Positions 1 to 6,513 of a stretch of DNA of 7,002 bases are shown here, in pieces. Numbering within the stretch: position 1 is the stretch's first letter; each line of letters begins with the position of its first letter. Source of the DNA: Clostridiales bacterium (GTDB lineage Bacteria; Bacillota; Clostridia; Christensenellales; UMGS416); NCBI GenBank assembly GCA_012515725.1, contig JAAYXU010000244.1, positions 1 to 7,002 on the forward strand. The letters are read 5' to 3'. The notes beneath the pieces are model-generated. The model had not been told where the DNA came from, searched no databases, and saw only the letters and a list, made by a program, of their open reading frames with translations. The translations under genes were made by a program, and so were the position numbers.

Positions 1-3000
1 CATTTGCTCGCCGCGCCCAGCCCGAAAAATATCCCTGAAAGACCCAGCGGGACGAGCGTACGTATGAGCGGCGTATTATTAAAGCTCATCCTGTAGTAGA
101 TATACATGCAGGCATACATGCACAGTATGAAGAACACGCCATACGTGTCGATGGTGGCGATGCGCGTCTGCGTGAAATGCATAAAGTCGAATGTCATGAG
201 GAACGCAGCGATGAACGCAAGCCGCGAGTCGCGGAACAGAGCTTTTCCAAACAGGTACATGACCGGTATCATGAGCACTCCAAAAAGAGCCCCCATGAAG
301 CGCCAGCCGAACGGCGTCATGCCGAAAAGCATCACGCCTAGGCTGATGATATCCTTGCCAAGAGGCGGGTGCGTGTTCTCGTAGGGTTCGATGCCGTTAA
401 GATGCTCCCAGGCTGTCCGCGCGTGGTAGATTTCGTCGAAATAGGTCCCATTCATCTGGCTGGGGTATTCGGGCGTGAGCCCCTGCTCGTCAAAGAGTAA
501 GAGCGGCCCGCCTTCTTCCCTGGCGTTCATGTCGGTCACCGCTTTTACGGGTATATTCCTGCCCTCTACGTCCTTAAAGACCATTTCGATAAGCCGCAGC
601 GTGGGCTTTTCGATCGTGACGCGCACCGCGTTTCCGGTCATAGCTTCGGGCGCAATGAACCATTTATGCAGCTCGTTGCTCCAGTCCGAGTATGGCTCCT
701 GCGTAAAGTCGATCACTGCGGCCTGCGTCCACGCGCCCGACGCGTCGCGCGTCTCAAAGCGCATTTTCGCGGCGGACGACGACAGCCCCCGGTAATACCA
801 GACCTCCGCGATCTCTCTTTCACCGTCGAACTCGGCTACGAAGGATTCCCCGGTCCGGCTGGCCTTCCACATCGTCTGCGGTACGCGAATATCGCCCAGA
901 TAGGTAAAGGCAAGTATCGCGTACACCGCCGTCAGCGCACTCATCGCCAGCCAGTCCCTGCGTGTCATGCGCATATCACGCATGTATTTCCAGTCCGCGA
1001 TGCGAGCGGCCGCGCTCTCATCAGGAGAAAGTGGCGCCCCGGTCCGGGCATCAGACGCGGACTCATCATGCTCCCGGATAAAGAGTCCGCCCAGGCGCTC
1101 CCTCACGCGGTCGGCTAGCCGGGGAGCGAGCCTTCCGGCCGCCATCACCAGCATGGCTGCGTAACCACCCATCATGAGAGCCGACAGCGTGAATATCACG
1201 CCGTCACCGTTTACGAGATGCTCGTTGGCCAGCGTCAGCGCTATGTTCACGAACTGGGTCAGGCTGAAGAGTATATAGAGGCGCAGATGATGTCTGCTGC
1301 GTATGAGTATCGACGACAGGAGCAGCAGCACGAGCGCGGGGTACATGTACCGCTCATGCATCCGTCCTCCCAGAGCGAATATGCCTGTTACGAGCATCGC
1401 GGCATAGAAGAATATGTGCTCGCGGCTCCTGTCGCGGAGCGCTGCGATCAGAAATACAAGGCAGGCGGCCACGATACCCGCAGTCCCCCAGATGCTTGCC
1501 GGGATTCCAAGGAGCTTGATAGTATCAGGCTTCCAGAGCAGTCCCATGAGTCCGTACACATTACAGGCGCTCAGCGAGGTAAACCGGTAAAAGCCCATGG
1601 TCCCCGTATATTTGTCTATGATCCACCAGAAGTCCTGTCCCTGCCGGAAGGGAAGCACCACCGCCGCCGCCAGCGCCAGCCCCGATACTACGCTGATCGC
1701 GAATGCGCGCAGCGCCTTCTTCCAGCCCTGCTCCATCCAGAAGTGTATGAACACGACAAGCAGGACCGGCCCGAACAGCAGCATCTGAGGTTTGATGAGA
1801 GCGCCAAGTATGAATAACACCGAAGCCCATACTATCTTCCGTTCGTACAGGAACCACAGGTACGCAACCACGACGAGCGCCAGCAGCGAATCGATCTGCC
1901 CCCATGCGGCGGTATTGACAAGCGTAGCGGGATTCAAAAGATAAAGCCCTGCGAGCGCTACGGCCGGAACGCTGCCAAGGCGCTTGCGGGCTACTTTATA
2001 TATGATGTACCCGAGCGCCAGGTCAGCCGCGATAGCGGGCATTTTAACCATGACGAGGAATAATGGCGAACCGGACGAGATGCCCAGGAGCAGCCGGATC
2101 TCGCCAATGACCCACAGCACGATCATATACCCGGGCGGATAGTCACAGAAATTGCCCCGGGCATACAGTCCCCACAGGCCGTTTTCGGCGGTGTCGTTGG
2201 CCCAGCCCATCCAGCATGCGATGTCGTTTGGGTATCCGGAAATGACAGCGCCGATCCCCGCGCGCAGCGCCAGAGCCAGAGCCATGAGGACCCACAGCGT
2301 GGCCGGAGCCGTCTCTTGACTGCGAGGCTCTCCCGACAGGCGCACGAAGCGGCGCGTGACCCAAACGGCGGCCGCCAGGAACAGCATGGCTATAAGCAGT
2401 ATTGGCCGGATATACTTATACTTGCTCATGAGTCCCGCGGGATCGTTTTCCGGTTCAGGCATCGACTCGAACGAATGCTCCTCGTAGCCCGCTGGTACGG
2501 CGTCCACTTTCCTGAGCGATAGGCCGTCGAAAGCAGCGCGTCCCATGGCCTCTCCGGCGTAACCGCCCAGCCGGACGCATACGATGAGCTCGCTCTGGCG
2601 CGGGCCGGTGCGTCCGTAGAGCGCGACCTGCTCCCACTGCCCTGCAGTATCGAGAACCGGGTCGGTATAAATAAACGTGTTCTCAAGCGACAGATTAGCG
2701 CCCCATCCGTCCTGTACGCCCTCGGCAAGTATGTACCCCGAAAGGCAGTAAAGCGTATCTGGCTCGACTGCGACCGTCTGCTGGTATCGTGCGTCGTTGC
2801 TCTCCGCGTTTACAAGCGCCACGGCCTGCCCCGACCGCCCGGTCGTAAAGGAGGTCTCCGTGTAGCCTTCCTCGTAATTATAGAGCTTCAGCTTCCAGCC
2901 CTCGGGCGATCCGTCGTTTACCGATTCGAACTCCGGATTGATGAGAAGGTTTTCGCCGTCGGCTACGGCCGCACCGGGCGCTGTTAGTATGAGTATGAGC

Positions 3001-3038
3001 GCCGCTGCCAGCGCGAATACGATCCGTTTGATGTCCAT
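1..3038 (-). CDS. Tandem GT-C membrane glycosyltransferase (GT87-like module plus PMT/GT39 module), C-terminus cut by window edge
   Basis: This frame is open from an ATG at 3038 to the window edge: 1012 codons without a stop. A GGGAG site lies 6 nt before the ATG. Seen in the translation: a signal peptide (residues 1-26, ending AVA before D27); a soluble beta-rich, CBM-like domain (about 29-180); membrane segments from about 212; a first GT-C module with Asp272 in its first outer loop, DYPPG at 299-303, WGQID at 379-383 and MHERY at 560-564; a charged linker (about 636-692); another membrane segment (696-711); a second beta-rich, discoidin-like stretch (about 717-840); then a PMT module with YFDEIYHA carrying the Asp868-Glu869 pair and THPPLGK from 889. 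Families with these motifs transfer sugar from polyprenyl-phosphate donors outside the membrane, and PMTs glycosylate exported proteins. Actual donor and acceptor are unknown. It ends the rbgA operon, 17 nt after the YraN gene. Family assignment is confident; the fusion's role is inferred. Confidence 0.88.
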   Translation of the reverse strand, partial: MDIKRIVFALAAALILILTAPGAAVADGENLLINPEFESVNDGSPEGWKLKLYNYEEGYTETSFTTGRSGQAVALVNAESNDARYQQTVAVEPDTLYCLSGYILAEGVQDGWGANLSLENTFIYTDPVLDTAGQWEQVALYGRTGPRQSELIVCVRLGGYAGEAMGRAAFDGLSLRKVDAVPAGYEEHSFESMPEPENDPAGLMSKYKYIRPILLIAMLFLAAAVWVTRRFVRLSGEPRSQETAPATLWVLMALALALRAGIGAVISGYPNDIACWMGWANDTAENGLWGLYARGNFCDYPPGYMIVLWVIGEIRLLLGISSGSPLFLVMVKMPAIAADLALGYIIYKVARKRLGSVPAVALAGLYLLNPATLVNTAAWGQIDSLLALVVVAYLWFLYERKIVWASVLFILGALIKPQMLLFGPVLLVVFIHFWMEQGWKKALRAFAISVVSGLALAAAVVLPFRQGQDFWWIIDKYTGTMGFYRFTSLSACNVYGLMGLLWKPDTIKLLGIPASIWGTAGIVAACLVFLIAALRDRSREHIFFYAAMLVTGIFALGGRMHERYMYPALVLLLLSSILIRSRHHLRLYILFSLTQFVNIALTLANEHLVNGDGVIFTLSALMMGGYAAMLVMAAGRLAPRLADRVRERLGGLFIREHDESASDARTGAPLSPDESAAARIADWKYMRDMRMTRRDWLAMSALTAVYAILAFTYLGDIRVPQTMWKASRTGESFVAEFDGEREIAEVWYYRGLSSSAAKMRFETRDASGAWTQAAVIDFTQEPYSDWSNELHKWFIAPEAMTGNAVRVTIEKPTLRLIEMVFKDVEGRNIPVKAVTDMNAREEGGPLLLFDEQGLTPEYPSQMNGTYFDEIYHARTAWEHLNGIEPYENTHPPLGKDIISLGVMLFGMTPFGWRFMGALFGVLMIPVMYLFGKALFRDSRLAFIAAFLMTFDFMHFTQTRIATIDTYGVFFILCMYACMYIYYRMSFNNTPLIRTLVPLGLSGIFFGLGAASK

Positions 3039-3044
3039 AACGAT

Positions 3045-3049
3045 CTCCC
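3045..3049 (-). promoter_or_regulatory. Ribosome binding site of the large glycosyltransferase gene
   Basis: On the minus strand GGGAG stands 6 nt before the ATG at 3038, inside the 17-nt gap after the YraN-family stop codon. It supports the ATG that gives a clean signal peptide as the true start of this long gene. Confidence 0.6.
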
Positions 3050-3055
3050 GTATTT

Positions 3056-3421
3056 TTAGAATCCCGTGCTCCCGAAGGCGTCCCGGATATGCCGGATCCG
3101 GAAACCCTCGCGGGCGTAGAGCAACTCGATCACGTCGAACCGGGCAGGCGCTTCCTCCAGCCCGCGCTCTTGTAGAAACGCAAGAGCCGCCCGGATGATA
3201 TGCTCCTGCTTGCGGGCAGTTACAGACTCGGCTCCGGTCCCGGCCCTCTGACTACGGCGGGTTTTGACCTCCGCAAACACCACGGTTTCGCCATCCAGCG
3301 CGATGAGGTCCACCTCTCCCTGACGGGTGCGATAGTTCCGGGCGACAATACGGCAGCCCAAGCTCTCGAGATACCGTCCGGCGGCCTGCTCACCGCTCTT
3401 TCCCAGCTCGCGGGTTCTCAC
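3056..3421 (-). CDS. YraN / UPF0102 family nuclease-fold protein
   Basis: A short protein (121 aa from the GTG at 3421) with the hallmarks of the YraN family: LGKSGEQAA near the N-terminus, RNYRTRQGEVDLIA, then VVFAEVKTR. Glu36, Asp38 and the Glu51-x-Lys53 pair form the restriction-endonuclease-like (PD-(D/E)xK) metal site. The family is widespread and often sits next to rnhB, but its function is poorly established; a role with Holliday junctions or other DNA/RNA structures is only suggested by the fold. I chose the GTG because it overlaps the rnhB stop as GTGA, has GGGGA 5 nt upstream and puts the family's N-terminal LGK at its usual place. An ATG at 3460, with AAGG 8 nt upstream, would add 13 residues and overlap rnhB by 43 nt. 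The stop (TAA at 3058-3056) is 17 nt before the glycosyltransferase gene. Confidence 0.9.
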   Translation of the reverse strand: MRTRELGKSGEQAAGRYLESLGCRIVARNYRTRQGEVDLIALDGETVVFAEVKTRRSQRAGTGAESVTARKQEHIIRAALAFLQERGLEEAPARFDVIELLYAREGFRIRHIRDAFGSTGF

Positions 3422-4035
3422 AGTATTCCCCGGATGAAGCTTCTGCGGTGTATCGCGCATGGCCCCAGCCTTCGCAGCGCATCGATATGCTCGGGCGTAC
3501 CGTAGCCCATGTTCCGCTCAAAGCCATATCCGGGAAAGCGGTGCGCGTACTCGATCATCATCGCGTCCCGGGCCTGCTTGGCGACGATCGAGGCTGCGCC
3601 CACCAGATAGCAAAGGCCGTCCCCATGCACGACGCCCCGGTGGCGCATCGGTATGTTTAGGTTTTCCAGCGCATCGACCAGTATGTAATCGGGCTGCTTC
3701 CTCATCGCTCCGACCGCGCGCTCCATCGCCAGCCGCGTGGCTTTTAGTATATTGATCCGATCTATGACGTCGTGCTCCACCACGCCGATGCCGATCGCTG
3801 TCGCGCTGCGCTCGATTTGGCGCAGCAGCTCCGCACGCTTTTTCGCGGAAATGCGCTTCGAGTCGTCCACGCCGCCTATGGGGTCGGTGATGGGCAGTAT
3901 CACGCAGGCAGCCACCACGGGACCTGCCAGTGGGCCGCGACCGACCTCATCCATACCGGCCGGCAGCCGGTATCCATGCGCGAGCAGCGACCGCTCATGA
4001 GCGAGCCGATCGTCAAGCGTCAGCGTCTGCGCCAT
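3418..4035 (-). CDS. rnhB: Ribonuclease HII
   Basis: A 205-aa type 2 RNase H, normal length for the family. It nicks RNA-DNA hybrids and single ribonucleotides embedded in DNA, starting ribonucleotide excision repair in the cytoplasm. The N-terminal signature DEVGRGPLAGPV carries Asp29 and Glu30; Asp121 (in YILVDAL) and Asp139 (in HGDG) complete the expected DEDD metal-binding tetrad. The AASIVAKQARD segment (147-157) and the C-terminal GYGT...H...G...HRRSF motif are also in place. The more usual Lys before the Gly-Asp of the KGD motif is His137 here. The ATG at 4035 follows AGGA by 5 nt and overlaps the end of rbgA by 23 nt. The same frame is open further upstream to 4149, but that stretch lies inside rbgA and does not resemble RNase HII. 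The stop overlaps the proposed YraN GTG start. Confidence 0.95.
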   Translation of the reverse strand: MAQTLTLDDRLAHERSLLAHGYRLPAGMDEVGRGPLAGPVVAACVILPITDPIGGVDDSKRISAKKRAELLRQIERSATAIGIGVVEHDVIDRINILKATRLAMERAVGAMRKQPDYILVDALENLNIPMRHRGVVHGDGLCYLVGAASIVAKQARDAMMIEYAHRFPGYGFERNMGYGTPEHIDALRRLGPCAIHRRSFIRGIL

Positions 4036-4900
4036 GTGCTTCCTCTTCCCGGGGCCGCTCCAGCGATGCGGCTCCCAACTTTCCCATCCGGAACTCATGC
4101 AGAATCGTTGCGGCGCCCCGCTCCTCGTCGGGCTCGCCGCCTCCCGCAAGAAATCCCCTCTTGCGGCATATGGCGGACAGTAGCTCGCGCGCAGGAACTT
4201 CCCGCACTACATCCGTCTCGATTCGGTACCGCCCGGCCAGGAGATCCGGGTACGTCCGGGCCAGCTCCTCGAGAAGCAGCAGGCTCAGTCCCGGTATATC
4301 GGTGGTCTCGTCGCGCACCGCGCCGGTGAAGGCCAGATGGCGCGCGTTCAGCGGATCCTCAAGCTTGGGCCACAGCAGCCCCGGTGTGTCGAGAAGCTCC
4401 AGGTATGGAGTGATGCGGACGCGTTGGCGGCCTCGGGTCACGCCTGGTTTTCCTCCGGTACGGGCCGCTGTGCTCCCCGCAAGGCAGTTGATGAGCGTCG
4501 ATTTGCCTACGTTTGGGATCCCCGCCACCATCACGGTGAACGTTTTGCGGACGCCCCGGGTTTCTCGTACTCGCCGCGCCTCAGGCGCGATAGCGCGGTC
4601 GATACACGCGAGTATCTTCTTTTTCGCGCCTGCAGATACCGCAGCGACAGCCACAGCGGGCATGCCCCCGGACTCGAATCGCTCGATCCACTGCTTCGTG
4701 ACAGCCCTATCGGCAAGATCGGACTTGTTAAGCACCACGACGCGCTTTTTTCCGGCAAACAGTGCGTTGAAGTCCGGGTTCCGGGATGCGCGGGGAATGC
4801 GGGCATCCAGCACCTCGACCACTAGATCGATACGCGCCAGACTCTCCTCGATCATGCGCCGTGCGCGGGTCATATGCCCCGGATACCAATGAATGTCCAA
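4013..4900 (-). CDS. rbgA: Ribosome biogenesis GTPase RbgA (YlqF)
   Basis: A 295-aa circularly permuted GTPase of the YlqF/YawG family, which acts in late assembly of the 50S ribosomal subunit. The G motifs come in permuted order: G4 NKSD at 58-61, then G1 GIPNVGKS at 127-134, G2 Thr155 in PGVTRG and G3 DTPG at 171-174. The N-terminal WYPGHM motif contains His9, equivalent to the residue that takes part in GTP hydrolysis in Bacillus subtilis RbgA. The C-terminal third is the helical ribosome-binding region, somewhat longer than in B. subtilis (282 aa). The start is TTG at 4900, chosen because a full AAGGAGG site lies 6 nt upstream and the protein then begins MDIHWYPGHM as expected. It is the first gene of the rbgA-rnhB-yraN-glycosyltransferase unit, behind a strong predicted promoter. 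rplS, often just upstream in Firmicutes, is absent here. Confidence 0.96.
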   Translation of the reverse strand: MDIHWYPGHMTRARRMIEESLARIDLVVEVLDARIPRASRNPDFNALFAGKKRVVVLNKSDLADRAVTKQWIERFESGGMPAVAVAAVSAGAKKKILACIDRAIAPEARRVRETRGVRKTFTVMVAGIPNVGKSTLINCLAGSTAARTGGKPGVTRGRQRVRITPYLELLDTPGLLWPKLEDPLNARHLAFTGAVRDETTDIPGLSLLLLEELARTYPDLLAGRYRIETDVVREVPARELLSAICRKRGFLAGGGEPDEERGAATILHEFRMGKLGAASLERPREEEAHGADADA

Positions 4901-4906
4901 CAGCCG

Positions 4907-4913
4907 CCTCCTT
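4907..4913 (-). promoter_or_regulatory. Strong ribosome binding site that fixes the rbgA TTG start
   Basis: On the minus strand AAGGAGG is followed by a 6-nt spacer (CGGCTG) and then TTG at 4900. Its strength and spacing identify the rare TTG as the rbgA start codon. No in-frame ATG or GTG gives the conserved N-terminal HWYPGHM motif. Confidence 0.8.
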
Positions 4914-4956
4914 CAAAAAACGGGACGCTAAGGCCCCGGGCGCTTACTCGCCTTTT

Positions 4957-4986
4957 ATTATAAAACATATTGGCGTAAAAATCCAA
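4957..4986 (-). promoter_or_regulatory. Predicted sigma-A type promoter for the rbgA operon
   Basis: Read on the minus strand, an exact TATAAT -10 box (4962-4957) is preceded, with an 18-nt spacer, by TTGGAT (4986-4981) as a weak -35 box (3 of 6 matches to TTGACA). The segment is clearly A+T-rich against its G+C-rich surroundings. The predicted transcript start near 4950 gives a leader of about 50 nt before the TTG of rbgA. It lies downstream of the citrate synthase terminator, so it would begin a separate unit. Confidence 0.7.
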
Positions 4987-5059
4987 TTAAATGAGATCAG
5001 CGGACCAAACAGTAACGGTCACGGGAATACCGGTTCGTGTATACGGATGTATGAAATGT

Positions 5060-5085
5060 AAAACAGGCGGGACATCGTCCCGCCC
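5060..5085 (-). terminator. Rho-independent terminator after citrate synthase
   Basis: An exact 8-bp inverted repeat, GGCGGGAC (5066-5073) and GTCCCGCC (5077-5084), with a 3-nt loop. On the minus strand it starts 6 nt after the TAG of citrate synthase and is followed by TG and a run of four T, then ACATTT. The stem is very stable; the T tract is short but suitably placed. It probably ends the aminomutase/citrate synthase transcript. Confidence 0.75.
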
Positions 5086-5090
5086 TGCGG

Positions 5091-6494
5091 CTAATACGCG
5101 GTAGGTTTAAGCTTATCGGCAGGCTCGCCGTGACGGCTCGCCATCGGTGTGTATTTCCGTTTGGCCGATACGCTCTTGTATGCGGGCCGAATAATCTTGC
5201 CCGCGTTCATGAGTTCCTCCATCCGGTGGGCGCTCCATCCCGCGATCCGAGAGATCGCAAAAAGCGGCGTGAAGAGCTCGGGCGGTATACCCATCATCCG
5301 GTATACGAACCCCGAATAGAAGTCGACATTCGCGCTCACGCCCTTGTACATACGGCGCTTTCGGGCGATCGTTTCGGGCGCGAGCCGCTCCACCAGCTCA
5401 TACAGGCGGTACTCCTCCTCCAGGCCCTTTTCTCGGGCGAGCGCCTCGACGTACTTTTTAAAAAGCAGAGCCCTGGGGTCCGACAGCGAATAGACGGCGT
5501 GACCTATACCGTATATGAGACCCGACCGATCGAACGCCTGCCCGTCCAGAAGCCTAAAAAGATAATCGCGCACCTCATCCTCGCTGGTCCAGTTGGAAAC
5601 CTCGCGCTTCATATCCTCCATCATCTGCAGCACTTTGAGATTCGCGCCGCCGTGCCGCGGTCCCTTGAGCGAGCCGATCGCGGCCACGATGGCAGAATAC
5701 GTATCTGTACCCGTCGAGGTCGCCACATGGGTTATGAACGAGGAATTGTTGCCTCCACCGTGCTCGGCGTGAAGCACGAGCGACAGATCCAGCAGCCGGG
5801 CTTCCAGCTTCGTGTACTTTGAATCGTGCCGAAGCATGTGGAGGAAATTCTCGGCGGTCCCAAGCTCCGGAGACGGGCTGTGTATGATAAGGCTCTGGTT
5901 ATGGTGGCGATGGACGCATGCCTGATACGCGTACACCGCCAGCTGCGGAAAGCAGGCGATGAGCTTGAGGCACTGGCACAGCACATTGGGTATGCTGATA
6001 TCGTCGGCCCGCTCGTCGTAGCTGTACAGGGCAAGTACCGAACGGGCCAGCGCGTTCATCACATCGGGGCTCGATGATTTGAGTATGATTCCGCTCACAA
6101 ACTCCTCGGGCAGGGCGCGGTGATCAGCGAGCAGCCGCGTAAAGCACTCAAGCTCATGGCGCGCGGGCAGCTCGCCCATCAGCAGCAGATAGCATGTTTC
6201 CTCATACCCGGGCCGCTCCTCGGAAAGAAAGCCTCTGACCAGATCCTCGATGTCGATGCCCCTGTAATAGAGCTTGCCATGCGTGGGTATGAGCTTGTTT
6301 TCTTCGAGGATGTGCCCGTGCACCTCTCCGATACGGGTAAGTCCCGCCAATACGCCCTTTCCGCTCACGTCGCGCAGCCCCCGCTTGACATCATACCGTG
6401 CGTACTGCTCAGGATCGATTCTGCCGCATGATTCAGCTTTGCACGCCAACCGGGCGATTTCGTGTTCGTCAAATTGGGGATATATGTTTTGCAT
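5091..6494 (-). CDS. Citrate synthase (citrate/2-methylcitrate synthase family)
   Basis: A complete 467-aa enzyme that condenses oxaloacetate and acetyl-CoA into citrate, the entry step to 2-oxoglutarate and glutamate. The catalytic triad is visible: His281 in GPRHGG, His332 in GIGHAVY and Asp391 in VDFYSG, matching His274, His320 and Asp375 of the pig enzyme. The HAEHGGGNNSSF motif (242-253) and the Arg-rich SRIAGWSAHRMEE motif (415-427) are also intact. The N-terminal part, with YDVKRGLRD...GKGVLAGLT and LYYRGIDI, resembles long clostridial citrate synthases. The ATG at 6494 has AAGGAAGG upstream, 6 nt from the start. The frame is open to 6626, but that extension lies within the aminomutase gene and is not citrate synthase-like. 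The gene starts 19 nt after the aminomutase stop, so the two are probably co-transcribed, and it ends in a terminator. Some relatives also use propionyl-CoA, which sequence alone cannot exclude. Confidence 0.95.
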   Translation of the reverse strand: MQNIYPQFDEHEIARLACKAESCGRIDPEQYARYDVKRGLRDVSGKGVLAGLTRIGEVHGHILEENKLIPTHGKLYYRGIDIEDLVRGFLSEERPGYEETCYLLLMGELPARHELECFTRLLADHRALPEEFVSGIILKSSSPDVMNALARSVLALYSYDERADDISIPNVLCQCLKLIACFPQLAVYAYQACVHRHHNQSLIIHSPSPELGTAENFLHMLRHDSKYTKLEARLLDLSLVLHAEHGGGNNSSFITHVATSTGTDTYSAIVAAIGSLKGPRHGGANLKVLQMMEDMKREVSNWTSEDEVRDYLFRLLDGQAFDRSGLIYGIGHAVYSLSDPRALLFKKYVEALAREKGLEEEYRLYELVERLAPETIARKRRMYKGVSANVDFYSGFVYRMMGIPPELFTPLFAISRIAGWSAHRMEELMNAGKIIRPAYKSVSAKRKYTPMASRHGEPADKLKPTAY

Positions 6495-6500
6495 TGCGCA

Positions 6501-6508
6501 CCTTCCTT
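6501..6508 (-). promoter_or_regulatory. Ribosome binding site of citrate synthase
   Basis: AAGGAAGG on the minus strand, with 6 nt to the ATG at 6494, inside the 19-nt gap after the aminomutase stop. It decides in favour of this ATG over the upstream in-frame start at 6626. Confidence 0.65.
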
Positions 6509-6513
6509 CACAT

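Larger units (their letters stand above)
4901..5090 (-). other. Intergenic region between the two transcription units
   Basis: The only sizeable non-coding stretch in the window, 190 nt. Read in the direction of transcription it holds the citrate synthase terminator (5085-5060), about 70 nt with no recognised signal, the predicted promoter (4986-4957), a short leader and the rbgA ribosome binding site. I found no tRNA, T-box or known riboswitch in it. Confidence 0.8.

Noticed and set aside
1218..1817. Plus-strand open frame of 199 codons
   Set aside because: It lies opposite the membrane part of the glycosyltransferase, whose motifs (MHERY, YTGTMGFYRF) are on the minus strand. The plus-strand translation is rich in Glu, Gln, Arg and His and has no recognisable domain.
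4036..4149. Upstream extension of RNase HII by 38 residues
   Set aside because: It lies wholly within rbgA. The ATG at 4035 has its own ribosome binding site and gives the normal family length.
3930..4892. Long plus-strand open frame (320 codons) opposite rbgA
   Set aside because: It is antisense to a clear RbgA with all GTPase motifs. Its translation is rich in Arg, Ser, Pro and Ala with no domain, as expected from G+C-rich DNA lacking stops.
4921..4950. G+C-rich partly palindromic leader of rbgA as a riboswitch or attenuator
   Set aside because: Only short imperfect arms can be paired in about 30 nt, with no T tract and no known riboswitch consensus.
5130..5822. Plus-strand open frame of 230 codons
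   Set aside because: It is antisense to the catalytic half of citrate synthase and has no plausible domain of its own.
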